A stretch of DNA of 64,000 nucleotides from CAZXEU01 sp965207385 (GTDB lineage Bacteria; Bacteroidota; Rhodothermia; Rhodothermales; Bin80), in the NCBI GenBank assembly GCA_965207385.1, contig CBDBLZ010000005.1:79594-143593 (forward strand). Direction: 5' to 3'. A model generated the notes under the pieces. It worked only from the letters and a program-made list of their open reading frames with translations. It was not told the origin of the DNA and searched no databases. Position numbers and translations under genes: made by a program. This document shows, piece after piece, positions 28,601-37,440 of the stretch. Numbering within the stretch: position 1 is the first letter of the stretch; each line of letters opens with the position of its first letter.

Positions 28601-28964
28601 GTCCAATCTCGGCCGGTATGGGCCCCGTAAGGCTATTGTTGGACAGTTTGAAGATGGTCACCGCCGTGAGATTGGAGATTTCCTCCGGGAGCGAACCGCT
28701 GAGATTGTTTCCGTCCAGACTGATCTGAGTTACTCTGCCGTTGAACGTGCTCACCCCGAACCAATCCTCCAGATCACTTTCTTCGATCGGGAAAGGCAAG
28801 AGGGCCGTGGACCAGCCGGTGTTATTGTTCCAGTTGTCCCCGTCCAGCGCCCGGTACAGCTCGACCAGGGTTTCCCAATCCGCGTATAATAGCTGGTCGG
28901 GCGTCTGAGCCCTGAGCGGGACACAAACGAGAAATGCCAGGAGAGGGAGTGCAAGCCTTTTCAT
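25638..28964 (-). CDS. Large duplicated leucine-rich-repeat protein secreted by T9SS
   Basis: 1108 residues. Signal peptide (MKRLALPLLAFLVCVPLRAQ), then two homologous modules and a C-terminal sorting domain (GNYPNPFRSTTAIVIELSVP ... GVYFFRVLLEEP, ending LLIR). Each module has an N-cap (LLYADWE-x-LV-x-LY, then NTGW and WFGV/WYGV), an array of 24-residue plant-type LRRs (consensus LTGPIPxELGNL), and a C-cap with CAP-x-D-x-AFQQWLA and GPNC. I count 13 repeats in module 1 and 20 in module 2. The frame opens at 28976, but ATG 28964 is chosen because GAGG (complement of 28969-28972) lies 4 nt upstream and the signal peptide then starts correctly. Probably a cell-surface binding or adhesion protein; the ligand is unknown. 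Confidence 0.92.
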   Translation of the reverse strand: MKRLALPLLAFLVCVPLRAQTPDQLLYADWETLVELYRALDGDNWNNNTGWSTALLPFPIEESDLEDWFGVSTFNGRVTQISLDGNNLSGSLPEEISNLTAVTIFKLSNNSLTGPIPAEIGQMIALRELSLYTNALTGTIPPEISNLANLNGLRLSRNQLEGPIPAEIGSLSALNELRLNHNQLSGGIPGELGNLGLLTALALQENTLSGPLPASLGNLTALEEMYAQANQLNGTLPSQLGNLRALSRLNVSQNQLSGSIPPTLCASTQLTELNLRDNGLTGQVPSCLGALRLLTVLNLGDNALAGNIPSRLGDLTQLTSLRLQQNDLTGPIPPELGNLASLSALRLGLNGLTGSVPPELGNLSALQVLSVHENQLTGTLPVSLTSIQGLSTLWFHGTVQQVCAPLDNAFQQWLAQVPDVMGPNCDPSGLDPASLLYADWEALVALYNATGGDDWTANTGWSADSLAFPITEIDIEGWYGVTVSEGRVRQLSLPENQLSGPIPPEIGKLTALQELSLYSNALTGTIPTAIGNLTELTTLRLSRNQFSGEIPAGIGSLAALTELRLNHNDLSGPIPDEIGSIAELGAISLQQNRLEGSLPASLGNLAALTELIAYRNNLTGPIPPELGTLPALSRLSLSWNSLGGAIPSSLGEAAQLSELLLNNNALEGPIPPELGQLTQLSSLNLSNNFLTGPIPSELGGLAELELLRLEENVLGGPIPAELGNLAKLLRLYLFDNQLTGDIPAELANLGALIELSVSQNLLTGSIPAELGELSALTRLFLYDNDLSGIIPAEFGNLTHLAVLSLSQNRLEGPIPETLGTLGGLMELYLYENNLTGTIPEALCSLDRLAEVSVRRNQLTGQIPVCLGSLSHLEVLSVGDNSLDGNIPVELADLARLTALNLEQNELVGSIPPQLGQLSMLETLRLGQNVLTGTIPAELGNLTSLRHLSLHENQLTGNAPSTLTALGDLATFWFFGESGQSVCAPRDDAFQQWLAGIADAIGPNCTSVSIKSPDPVPVTRFALLGNYPNPFRSTTAIVIELSVPARTHVEVLDVTGRRVMDTPVLEMKPGRQLIPVRSKGLPSGVYFFRVLLEEPDNSHVLAGRMLLIR
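25953..28900 (-). repeat. Tandem 72-bp LRR units in two modules
   Basis: Within the LRR gene, module 1 spans about 28900-27690 and module 2 about 27670-25953 (minus strand). Both carry a cysteine pair in adjacent repeats (TLCAS/SCLGAL and ALCSL/VCLGSL) five repeats before the C-cap. The modules therefore align at both ends and differ by about eight extra repeats in the middle of module 2. Divergence between units is high at the DNA level, so this is an old expansion. Confidence 0.85.
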
Positions 28965-29115
28965 GGTACCTCGCAAAATGGGCCGTTTTATGTAATCGTG
29001 AGTTCATCGTAGGTTCATTTTGGTAATCCGGCAGCAATCGGCGGAGCGCACACGTTCGTTAATCCCTGGAGCAAAGCTGGGCAAGGGATGTCCCGATTCC
29101 ATTCAGGGAGAACGC

Positions 29116-29145
29116 CTGTCAAATGGGCTTCCTGGCAGCTATATT
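29116..29145 (+). promoter_or_regulatory. Candidate promoter of the small lipoprotein gene
   Basis: CTGTCA (29116-29121) and TATATT (29140-29145) with an 18-bp spacer resemble a housekeeping -35/-10 pair. Transcription would begin near 29152, leaving about 40 nt before the preferred ATG 29191. Based on similarity to the general consensus only. Confidence 0.35.
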
Positions 29146-29190
29146 GTTATGAGGCCCCTATAGATGGAACAAGACAACGGGTCCGGCGGC

Positions 29191-29487
29191 ATGAAGCGCA
29201 TTCTAGTCTTTGCGTTTACGGTGCTAGTATTTGGCGCTACTGCCTGCGACTCCGGAGAGTATGGAGAAGAGGAGTACATAACAGATCTTTCACTTGTCCC
29301 GGAAGTGGTATTGGCGGCCGCGCGTGACGCAGTGCCAGGGCTTGTGATCTGGCGCGTCGAACGTGAAGTATATCGCCGGGGAACCATCTACGAGGTATAT
29401 GGAAGGGCAAACGGCAGGCAGTACGAAATCGAAATCAGATCAGACGGCACAGTATTGGAAATTGAAATAGAGGATGATGACGACTAG
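29191..29487 (+). CDS. Small lipoprotein with PepSY-like domain
   Basis: From ATG 29191 the product is 98 residues: signal sequence MKRILVFAFTVLVFGATAC with a lipobox Cys at residue 19, an acidic linker, then one alpha/beta unit (VPEVVLAAARDAVPGLVIWRV, IYEVYGRANGRQYEIEIRSD) resembling a PepSY/beta-lactamase-inhibitor-like fold, which occurs in small periplasmic inhibitor proteins. It ends in an acidic tail, EIEIEDDDD. An in-frame ATG at 29164 would add nine residues ahead of the signal peptide and is less likely, particularly if the candidate promoter is real. It lies alone between two minus-strand genes. Function is unknown; metal or peptide binding is possible. Confidence 0.7.
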   Translation: MKRILVFAFTVLVFGATACDSGEYGEEEYITDLSLVPEVVLAAARDAVPGLVIWRVEREVYRRGTIYEVYGRANGRQYEIEIRSDGTVLEIEIEDDDD

Positions 29488-29700
29488 GGCAACCCGCCTC
29501 TTGCCGGCAGCGGTACCTCCCTGATTCAGCCGGTGCTGCGCCCGCTCGTATGAGCCCGAACAGGCCTCCTCATTCCTCCGCCTCTTGTTCCGTGGCGGAA
29601 TCCTCTGCCGGCAGCGCCTATCCGAAACACGCGCCGCAGCTGGCCATCCTGGCCAGCCCTTCTTCGATCCGATGGACCTCGGATCTTCAGGCTCCCGGGT

Positions 29701-30993
29701 TTATTTCAACTGAGGAATCTCCACTTCCTTCGGCAGGCACAGATAGGGCTTTTTCGCAAACCGTGTCAGTGCGCGTATTGAACGCATGTCGGCCGCTTCG
29801 GACAATTCGCAAACCTGACCTCCGGCATGCAGAATGTGGATGGTGCCGCCCACACGTTCGTACGCGGCGTGATTTGCGTTGCCGACCGTGAAATAGTAGT
29901 CCGCGTCTCGGTCCGCGCGGGACGGAGCGGTCAGGCCTTGACGCACGAGCGATTCCGCCACGCGTGCCTGCCATAGGCCGCGCTGGTCCGAATCAGGCAT
30001 CCTGTCCAGAAACACGCACCGAAACAGGTCGCGCTCGATGAATCTCCGGGAAAGGTCGGCCAGAATCGGGTCCGCGCTGTGTATCCAGCGCTTGAGGCTG
30101 TAAAGTACATCGTCATCGTCCAGCCGGATAAAGGCGTCCAGCACTTCGGGCTGATTCCAGCATTTCGGATCGGGCGGCGTATCCAGGAAATACCGCAGGG
30201 CGGGAGAGATGCCTTCGGTGACGCTTGCGTTGCCTTCTGCCAGCTGGGCGCGAGCACGCTGCATGGCAGCAAGAAGAACACGGTCGCCGGACACCACGGT
30301 CTTGTGAAGGTAGACCTGCCAGTACATGAGCCGTCTGGCCAGGAGCACGTTCTCCACGGCGTAGATGCCTTTCTCCATGACCACGACCCGGGAGCCGGAA
30401 CCGCCCTCGCGCGGATGAACCCGCATGGTCTTCACGATACGGTCCGCGCCAATGCGGCCTTCCACGACGCCCGTAAAGTGAGAATCGCGCCGTAGATAGT
30501 CCAGCCTGTCCAGATCCAGTTGCCCCTCTATCAGATCATGAAAGAAGGTCCGCTCGTATTTACCCTGCATCATCCGGAGTGTCAGACCCAACGGCTCACC
30601 CATACGATCCATCAGCCGCCGCACCAGGGCGATTCCGACGCTTTCGTGACTTATCCCCGGTATCAGGCGAAATTCCAGTGTATGAGAAAACGGACCGTGA
30701 CCAATATCATGCAGCAGCGCAGCCGCAAGGGCCGCCTCGTATTCTTCTTCCGAAATAGGCGTGCCGTGGTCACGGAAGTTCTGCAGCACGTCTTGCATAA
30801 GTGCAAGCGTCCCCAGTGCATGCGTAAACCGCGAATGTTCCGCGCACGGAAAAACCAGGAATCCGACGCCAAGCTGGCGAATCCTGCGAAGCCTCTGCAC
30901 CTCGGGAGTCAGTACAAGCGGCAGCAGTACCTTGCGTGGTACGCCAATAAAGCCATGAATGATATCCGAGAAGTGCTTCTGTATATCAGACAC
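29701..30993 (-). CDS. HD-domain phosphohydrolase (SAMHD1/dNTPase-like)
   Basis: 430 residues. The HD metal site is seen as EHSRFTHALG, LLHDIGHGPFSH and a later Asp in LDLDRLDYLRRDS, an arrangement shared with SAMHD1-type dNTP triphosphohydrolases and the related bacterial HD proteins. The N-terminal phrase SDIIHGFIGVPR and TPEVQRLRRIRQLG is the classic opening of this subgroup. It probably hydrolyses nucleotides or a related phosphate ester in the cytoplasm, acting in dNTP pool control or phage defence, but the substrate cannot be assigned. It is divergent from the deacetylase-like gene, with 62 bp between the starts. Confidence 0.88.
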   Translation of the reverse strand: MSDIQKHFSDIIHGFIGVPRKVLLPLVLTPEVQRLRRIRQLGVGFLVFPCAEHSRFTHALGTLALMQDVLQNFRDHGTPISEEEYEAALAAALLHDIGHGPFSHTLEFRLIPGISHESVGIALVRRLMDRMGEPLGLTLRMMQGKYERTFFHDLIEGQLDLDRLDYLRRDSHFTGVVEGRIGADRIVKTMRVHPREGGSGSRVVVMEKGIYAVENVLLARRLMYWQVYLHKTVVSGDRVLLAAMQRARAQLAEGNASVTEGISPALRYFLDTPPDPKCWNQPEVLDAFIRLDDDDVLYSLKRWIHSADPILADLSRRFIERDLFRCVFLDRMPDSDQRGLWQARVAESLVRQGLTAPSRADRDADYYFTVGNANHAAYERVGGTIHILHAGGQVCELSEAADMRSIRALTRFAKKPYLCLPKEVEIPQLK

Positions 30994-31055
30994 GCCCGGG
31001 ATGGCAATGGCAAGTCGGGCGCCAGTATCTTCTGGCGACCGGGACTTTTTTCGGT

Positions 31056-32475
31056 ATGAATTTCAGGCTTCCGTGCTGCATTGAGGCGCCGCCCGCGTAT
31101 GTGCCCAAGGCCCGATACGCGCTTGACATGCTACTGTCACCCCTGGGAATCGATCCTTGGTGGGTGGATCGAACAGCCTTGACCGGACAGGGAATCTACT
31201 ATGGTGACGCGTCCATAGAGCTGCCAGGATCGGTGCTGCGCATGGAGCGTTCGGAGCGGGCGCTGGCGTATTTTGACAGCGTTCGGCCCTATCCGGCGGA
31301 GGACGCCGCGTGGCGCACCTGGTGGCAGGAGCCCTGGCCCGTACTCTTTGGTAACGATCTGATTGCCTCGGCTTTCTTCTGGCTATCCGGTTGGCAGGAA
31401 GGCGCCGTCGCATCGCGCGATCGCCATGGGCGGATCCGTCACGCAGACAGCCTGCAGGCCGCGCTGCGGGTCACGAGGAAGCCCGTCGTGGATGCCTATC
31501 GCGAGCGCCTGGCCGGCATGCTTGAAGAGACGGGAATAATTCTGAGCCGCCGCTCGTGGGCAGGCAGGGACTGGGCTCTGTGCCCGACCTTTGACATTGA
31601 CTACCTTCGCAAGTGGCGCAAGGGGATGCTCTTCCGGGAATCGATAGAGTACCTTGTGCTCAACCACCGGAGGGTGCCCGCGTGGGACCGCGTAGTGCGG
31701 TTCTCCCGGTTTCTGCTGGACTGGCTGGGGCCCGGCGACGTTTACAAAAAGTCATTTGAGCGGCTGCATTCGGAATGTGCCCGGTTCGGCACGGGAACGT
31801 TCCTGCTCAAGGCAGGCGCGCATGGCCCACACGATGTGGCGTACAGGTTGGACGATCCGTTTCTGAAGCGCGCCATCGGCCTTCTTGAGCGCGATAGCTT
31901 TGAGATTGGTGTACATGGAAGCTATTATGCCCATGCGCATCCGGAATACCTGGCCAGGGAACGAAGAGCCGTCGAGTGTGCCGCGAGCTCCGACGTGGTT
32001 TCCGTGCGCCACCACTTTCTACGCTATGAAGTCCCCTCCACGCCTCGCCTGCAGCAGCGGCTCGGGTTTCGGATCGATTCGACGCTCGGCTTCTGCGAAA
32101 CAGACGGATTCAGGCGCGCCACCTGCCTGCCCTTCAGGAGTATTCGACATCCACGCCAATGCGGGCACGCAAGTGTGGGAGATGCCGTTGGCCGTAATGG
32201 AGTCTGCCCTCTTTAATCGGCGGGGACTTTCCGTGGAGGAGGGCATTCGCGCCACGGAGCAAATCCTGGCTACGTGCCGCCGTTTTCGCGGGGTCGCTGT
32301 CCTTCTCTGGCACAACATTCTGTGGGACGACCTTGATCATCCGGGCTGGTCGGAGCACTTTGTTCGCACGCTGCGCCATGCGGCGCAGAATGGCGCCAGC
32401 GTGATGTCTCTACAGAAAGCGCTTGATACCTGGCTCGCGCCTTCTTCCGCATCGTCCTCCTTCAGCGGGGTGTAG
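31056..32475 (+). pseudogene. Polysaccharide-deacetylase-like protein (DUF7033 type), interrupted by one frameshift
   Basis: The first frame (31056-32216) encodes about 360 normal residues: an N-terminal DUF7033-like part (IYYGDASIELPG, FGNDLIASAFFWLSGWQEG) and the start of an NodB-like deacetylase fold (CPTFDIDYLRKWRKG, EIGVHGSYYAHAHPEYL). After CLPF-R the reading becomes nonsense. The +1 frame takes over exactly there with VFDIHANAGTQVWEMPL and VAVLLWHNILWDDL and continues to 32475. One extra base in 32136-32140 (cagga) explains it; removing it gives a 472-residue product of normal family length. The family acts on N-acetylated surface or cell-wall polysaccharides. Either a recent pseudogene or a base-call error; otherwise composition is that of an active gene. 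Confidence 0.8.
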
Positions 32476-32485
32476 CCGAGCTCTC

Positions 32486-33442
32486 ATGCCCTCCAACCTG
32501 CCAAGGTCAGGACACTGGCAGCACCATACGCTGCTGCTCCTGTTTACGGGAATGTGGGGTGCAAACTTCATCCTGGCTGAAGTTGCCCTGCGCGAAATGA
32601 GCCCTGTTTCGTTCAGCGTGGCTCGCTTCGCCACCGGTGCGTGCGCCCTGTTCCTGTTGTTGTGTACACGAAGGTGCACGAATTCCTCTGTTTCGCGTCT
32701 TTTTCCGAGACTGGACCGGCGCGACCTCGCGCTGCTGATTGCCGTCGCGCTTCTGGGGGCCCTGGCGGCTCCCTGGCTGGGAATTGAGGGACTGGCGCGT
32801 TCGAGCGGTGCCCGTGCGTCACTGTGGCTGGCACTGGGCCCGGTCATGAGCGTGGCCATTGGGGTTGTGTTGCGCTCGGAGCGCATTGGAGCCATGGGCC
32901 ATGTCGGCGTAGGCCTGGCCGGGGCGGGCGGGTTGGCACTTGCGCTCGACGGGTTTCGCGGCACGGGCCACTACGTTTCCGGCGACATACTGCTCTTCCT
33001 TGCCCTTACCGCTGCTGTGGCCGAGCTGCACATGATCAAGCCCCTTGCGCTCCGCCACGGACCGACTCCTACGGTAACGGCTCGCACGGCCATAGGCGTC
33101 GTGGCCTATGCTGCGGTTGCGTCACCCTCGCTTGCGGCACAACCCTGGGCCGGTTTCGGGCTCTGGACATGGATTGCCATCCTGGCAGGAGGAGCCATCG
33201 GGATAGGAATGGGGCAGTGGGTCAAGGTTCGGGCACTGAAGGCCATTGGGCCGACACGAGTAGTTCTGTACGGCAATCTCGTTCCGGTGGCCGCCCTGCT
33301 TATCGCCTGGCTGGCCCTTAGCGCGGTGCCATCGCTGCTGGAATGTCTCGCAGCGGCGCTGATTCTTTGCGGGGCGGTGTGCCTGGAAGTTCTGGACACC
33401 TTCAAGCACGAGGCTCCGGCGACAACCGAAATGTCCATGTAA
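32486..33442 (+). CDS. EamA/DMT-family transporter
   Basis: Drug/metabolite-transporter superfamily permease with two EamA repeats and about ten hydrophobic helices, such as LLLLFTGMWGANFILAEVAL at the start and VLYGNLVPVAALLIAWLAL near the end. The typical elements FTGMWGANF and GPTRVVLYGNLVPV are present. The frame opens upstream at 32423, but ATG 32486 places the first helix correctly and gives 318 residues. Family members export or import small metabolites such as amino acids or nucleotide sugars; the substrate is not predictable. It starts 11 nt after the frameshifted deacetylase-like gene, so the two are probably co-transcribed. Confidence 0.88.
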   Translation: MPSNLPRSGHWQHHTLLLLFTGMWGANFILAEVALREMSPVSFSVARFATGACALFLLLCTRRCTNSSVSRLFPRLDRRDLALLIAVALLGALAAPWLGIEGLARSSGARASLWLALGPVMSVAIGVVLRSERIGAMGHVGVGLAGAGGLALALDGFRGTGHYVSGDILLFLALTAAVAELHMIKPLALRHGPTPTVTARTAIGVVAYAAVASPSLAAQPWAGFGLWTWIAILAGGAIGIGMGQWVKVRALKAIGPTRVVLYGNLVPVAALLIAWLALSAVPSLLECLAAALILCGAVCLEVLDTFKHEAPATTEMSM

Positions 33443-33528
33443 GAGCAAGGCCAGGCTCGGTGCCTTATTTTCGGAGGAACATCTTCTGCAGGCGCACTCC
33501 AGCGCAGCGGTCAGGATATTCGCACTAG

Positions 33529-36150
33529 ATGTCAGATTCGGTGGCGGTCAAGCGGCCCGGTAGCACGCCGCTGATGCAGCAGTATTATAGTATCAAGGAG
33601 CAGCACCCGGGTACGCTGTTGCTCTTTCGGATGGGCGATTTCTACGAAACGTTCGACGAGGATGCCATCGAAGCGAGTCGGATCCTCGAAATCGTTCTGA
33701 CTCGGCGCTCGAACGGTTCTGCCAAGGAGGTGCCCCTCGCCGGGTTTCCCCACCACGCCCTGCAGACATATCTGCCCAGGCTCATTAAGGCCGGCAAGCG
33801 CGTAGCAGTATGTGAGCAGTTGGAAGAGACGCCGACAAGGGGCAAGCTCGTACGGCGTGGCGTGGTGGAGATCGTGACGCCCGGAGTGTCCTTGCACGAA
33901 GAGCTGCTGAGTCCAAAGCGATCGCGGTACCTGGCGGCCCTGCACTGGCAGCGGGAGAAAGTCGGACTGGCCTACGTCGACGCATCCACGGGAGAGTTCC
34001 TTGTCAGCGAGGTAGGCGATGCGGATCTGGCCGATGTACTGGGGTCGATTCAGCCGGCCGAAATCCTGATGGATAAGGTATGCCGCGACCGGATTTCGCC
34101 TGCGGACGCGGAAGGAGCCATCCTGACGTTCCTCGATGACTGGGTTTTCTCGTTCGACTATGGCTACGAAACGCTGCGGTCGCATTTTCAGACTCATTCG
34201 CTGCGCGGATTCGGTGTGGAGGAATTGAAGGCGGGGATCATTGCCGCTGGCGCTGCCCTGCACTACCTGTCAGAAACGCAGAAGGGAAGTCTGCTGCACA
34301 TTCGGCGCCTGGCGCGCGCCTCCGCGTCGGACGGAATGACGCTTGATCCCCAGACCAGGCGCAACCTGGAATTGGTAACGTCGCTGCAGGCAGGCCGCGC
34401 GGACGGCACACTGGTCGAAATCATGGACCGGACGCTGACGGCCATGGGTGCTCGCTTGCTGCGCAGGTGGCTGACGCGTCCACTGTGTGATGCGGGACGC
34501 ATCAACGGGAGGCTTCAAGCGGTCGATGCGCTGGTATCGCGAAGGCGTATGCGGGAATCGGTGCGCGCGCTCCTCAAAATGGTAGGAGACCTTGAAAGGC
34601 TTGCAGGTAGGATTTGTACCGGCCGCGCAACGCCTCGGGAATTGGTTGCCCTTGGCACGTCACTTGCTCAGGTCCCGCAATTACAGGTCTTGCTGAAGGA
34701 TGAAGACGGCCAGGTGCTCGGAAAGCTGGCGGCGGACTTGCGACCGTGCCCCGACGTCGTCGAGCGCATCTCGCAGGCTCTGAACGAAGAGCCCCCCGCA
34801 AACTGGAAGGACGGAGGCATCTTTCGCGACGGCTACCACGAAGAGTTGGATGAGCTGCGTCTCATGGCACGATCAGGCAAGGAGTACCTGGTGGGTCTGC
34901 AGACCACGGAATGCGAGCGTACGGGCATACCGTCGCTGAAGGTAGGTTTCAACAAGGTTTTCGGATACTATCTGGAGATCACCAACGCGCACAAGGACAA
35001 GGTCCCGGAGCACTACATCCGCAAGCAGACGCTGGTCAATGCGGAGCGCTATATCACACCTGAACTGAAGGAATACGAGGAGAGCATTCTCGGCGCGGAG
35101 GAGAGCTTGGCCAGACTCGAAGGGGAGCTGTTCGGTGAGCTGCGGCGATACGTGGCGGAGTTCACTGCCGAAATCCAGGACACGGCTCGGCTGCTTTCTG
35201 TGCTGGACTGCCTGGCAAGCTTTGCCCAGGTGGCCGAACACAACGGCTACTGCCGGCCGGTGGTCGACGACTCGCTGCTGATCCAAATCGCGGATGGGCG
35301 ACATCCGGTGGTCGAGCGCTCGCTTCCCACCGGCGAGGATTTTATCCCCAACAGCATTGATCTCGACCCGGCATCGGGTCAGATTTACATAATTACCGGC
35401 CCCAACATGGCCGGCAAGAGTGTCGTACTGCGACAGGTCGGCCTTGTTGTGCTCCTGGCCCAGGCCGGGTCCTTTGTGCCTGCCACCAGCGCCCGGATCG
35501 GTGTCGTGGACCGCATCTTTACGCGCGTGGGAGCCTCGGACAGTCTCGCCAAGGGGGAAAGCACTTTCCTGGTGGAGATGAACGAGACGGCCAATATTCT
35601 GAATAACGCCACTCGGCGCTCGCTCGTGCTCCTCGACGAGGTGGGGCGGGGCACGAGTACGTTTGACGGCATGTCGATTGCCTGGGCGCTGGTTGAGCAC
35701 CTTCACAGCGTGGCCTCCGTCGCCGCGCGCACGCTATTTGCCACCCATTACCACGAGCTCAACGAGCTGGCGAAGGGTCTGCGCCGCGTCCGCAATTTCC
35801 GGATCCAGGTCAGGGAGCATGAAGGGCGCATCCTGTTCCTTCGCCGCCTGATACCGGGCGGCGCCGATCATTCCTACGGCATAGAAGTGGCGCGTATGGC
35901 AGGGTTGCCACAGTCCATCATTGACCGGGCCCGGGAGATACTCTTCCAGCTCGAGAGCCAGCACCGCGGAGTGGATGTGGCAGCCGAGAAAGAGGAACCG
36001 GCCGACATGCAGCTGACACTCTTTCCAAAGGAAAACCCTTACGCGGCCGTAGCAGAGCGGCTCAGAAAACTGGATCCCGATCACTTGACTCCAATGGAAG
36101 CACTGTTTGCGCTGGCTGAGATCAAGCGCCTGGTGGACGGTGCAGGCTAG
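33529..36150 (+). CDS. mutS: DNA mismatch repair protein MutS
   Basis: 873 residues, the normal MutS1 length. The mismatch-reading loop is intact (FRMGDFYETF, the Phe-x-Glu motif), followed by the connector, lever and clamp domains. The ABC ATPase follows with Walker A TGPNMAGKSVVLRQ, signature SLAKGESTFLVEM, Walker B SLVLLDEVGRGTSTFDG and the switch His in ATHYHEL. It recognises mismatches and recruits MutL. ATG 33529 gives a standard N-terminus (TPLMQQYYSIKEQHPG). It is separate from mutL but on the same strand; purD starts 12 nt after the stop. Confidence 0.97.
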   Translation: MSDSVAVKRPGSTPLMQQYYSIKEQHPGTLLLFRMGDFYETFDEDAIEASRILEIVLTRRSNGSAKEVPLAGFPHHALQTYLPRLIKAGKRVAVCEQLEETPTRGKLVRRGVVEIVTPGVSLHEELLSPKRSRYLAALHWQREKVGLAYVDASTGEFLVSEVGDADLADVLGSIQPAEILMDKVCRDRISPADAEGAILTFLDDWVFSFDYGYETLRSHFQTHSLRGFGVEELKAGIIAAGAALHYLSETQKGSLLHIRRLARASASDGMTLDPQTRRNLELVTSLQAGRADGTLVEIMDRTLTAMGARLLRRWLTRPLCDAGRINGRLQAVDALVSRRRMRESVRALLKMVGDLERLAGRICTGRATPRELVALGTSLAQVPQLQVLLKDEDGQVLGKLAADLRPCPDVVERISQALNEEPPANWKDGGIFRDGYHEELDELRLMARSGKEYLVGLQTTECERTGIPSLKVGFNKVFGYYLEITNAHKDKVPEHYIRKQTLVNAERYITPELKEYEESILGAEESLARLEGELFGELRRYVAEFTAEIQDTARLLSVLDCLASFAQVAEHNGYCRPVVDDSLLIQIADGRHPVVERSLPTGEDFIPNSIDLDPASGQIYIITGPNMAGKSVVLRQVGLVVLLAQAGSFVPATSARIGVVDRIFTRVGASDSLAKGESTFLVEMNETANILNNATRRSLVLLDEVGRGTSTFDGMSIAWALVEHLHSVASVAARTLFATHYHELNELAKGLRRVRNFRIQVREHEGRILFLRRLIPGGADHSYGIEVARMAGLPQSIIDRAREILFQLESQHRGVDVAAEKEEPADMQLTLFPKENPYAAVAERLRKLDPDHLTPMEALFALAEIKRLVDGAG

Positions 36151-36162
36151 ACTGAATTGACT

Positions 36163-37437
36163 ATGACCATTCTAGTAGTAGGCGGCGGTGGCAGAGAGCA
36201 CGCGCTGGCGCATTGCCTCACGCAGAGTGACGAAAAGGCAAATATCATGATTGCCCCGGGCAATGCCGGGACGCTGCAGGTCGGAAAGAACGTGCCCGTC
36301 AGGGCAGACGACATTCCGGGGCTCCTTGCCCTGGTTCGCCGGGAGAATGTCGGCCTTACCGTTGTTGGACCCGAAGTGCCCCTCGTGGCCGGCGTCGCGG
36401 ATGCTTTCTCGGCATGCCACATGCCCGTGGTGGGACCATCGGCTGCGGCGGCGGAGATCGAGGGAAGCAAGGCCTTTGCCAAGGACTTCATGGCGCGCCA
36501 CGGCATTCCGACTGCGGCATACGCTACGTTCCGCGACTACGGCGCTGCAGCTTCCTATCTCCGCACCATACCGGCGCCTATCGTAGTCAAGGCCAGTGGA
36601 CTGGCTGCCGGAAAGGGAGCCCTGATTTGCACCGACGAGGGAGAAGCCCAGCTGGCGCTGAAGCGCCTCATGAATGGCCGCGATTTTGGCGACGCCGGTG
36701 ACGAAGTGGTCATCGAAGAGTTCATGGAGGGCGAGGAAGCGAGCATTTTTGTCCTTACCGATGGAGACTCGTATGTGACGCTGGCACCCGCGCAGGACCA
36801 CAAGCGCGTAGGTGATTCGGACACGGGACCCAATACCGGTGGCATGGGTGCGTATGCGCCCGCGCCGATAGCGGACGAGGGGGTGCTGTCCCGTGTTTGC
36901 CGCGAAATTGTGGAACCTACGCTCGAAGGTCTGGCGTCGGAGGACAGGCCCTACCGTGGCTGCCTGTACGTGGGCATAATGCTGACGCAGGAGGGCCCCA
37001 AGGTAGTAGAATTCAATTGCCGCTTCGGTGACCCTGAGGCTCAGGCCGTGCTGCCACTGATAGACGGGGATCTGGTGGAGGCATTTGCCGCCCTGGCTGA
37101 TGGTCGGCTGGCCTCCGTCCGCCTGGGAACCCGCACGGCCGCAGCGGCCTGTGTCGTGATGGCCTCCGGCGGATATCCCGGAGCGTACCGCAGCGGCATG
37201 CCCATAACCGGCCTTCAGGAAGTGGCCACTATGCCGGATGTCACGGTCTATCACGCCGGGACCAAGGTAAATGACCAGGGACGAATCGTTACGGCGGGCG
37301 GGCGAGTGCTCGGTGTGACGGGTATGGGCGAGAATCTGGGCCAGGCGCTCGATCGCAGCTACAACGCCGTCAAGCGGCTGGATTTTGCCGATGCCCACTA
37401 CCGCAGGGATATCGGGAGAAAGGGTCTGAGGAACTAG
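36163..37437 (+). CDS. purD: Phosphoribosylamine-glycine ligase PurD
   Basis: ATP-grasp enzyme of step two of de novo purine synthesis, joining phosphoribosylamine and glycine. 424 residues. N-terminal ILVVGGGGREHALA, APGNAGT, then the ATP-grasp with KASGLAAGKGALIC, VIEEFMEGEEASIFVLTDG, the GAR-synthetase signature around RVGDSDTGPNTGGMGAYAPAP and the metal-binding EFNCRFGDPEAQ. ATG 36163 is preferred to the TTG at 36157 because it starts directly with the first beta strand. Expressed with mutS upstream and the NHL gene 3 nt downstream. Confidence 0.97.
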   Translation: MTILVVGGGGREHALAHCLTQSDEKANIMIAPGNAGTLQVGKNVPVRADDIPGLLALVRRENVGLTVVGPEVPLVAGVADAFSACHMPVVGPSAAAAEIEGSKAFAKDFMARHGIPTAAYATFRDYGAAASYLRTIPAPIVVKASGLAAGKGALICTDEGEAQLALKRLMNGRDFGDAGDEVVIEEFMEGEEASIFVLTDGDSYVTLAPAQDHKRVGDSDTGPNTGGMGAYAPAPIADEGVLSRVCREIVEPTLEGLASEDRPYRGCLYVGIMLTQEGPKVVEFNCRFGDPEAQAVLPLIDGDLVEAFAALADGRLASVRLGTRTAAAACVVMASGGYPGAYRSGMPITGLQEVATMPDVTVYHAGTKVNDQGRIVTAGGRVLGVTGMGENLGQALDRSYNAVKRLDFADAHYRRDIGRKGLRN

Positions 37438-37440
37438 GCT

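Noticed and set aside
25953..28900. Regularly spaced similar units resembling a repeat array such as CRISPR
   Set aside because: Period is 72 bp, in frame, and encodes 24-residue leucine-rich repeats; units diverge and there are no invariant repeats with unique spacers.
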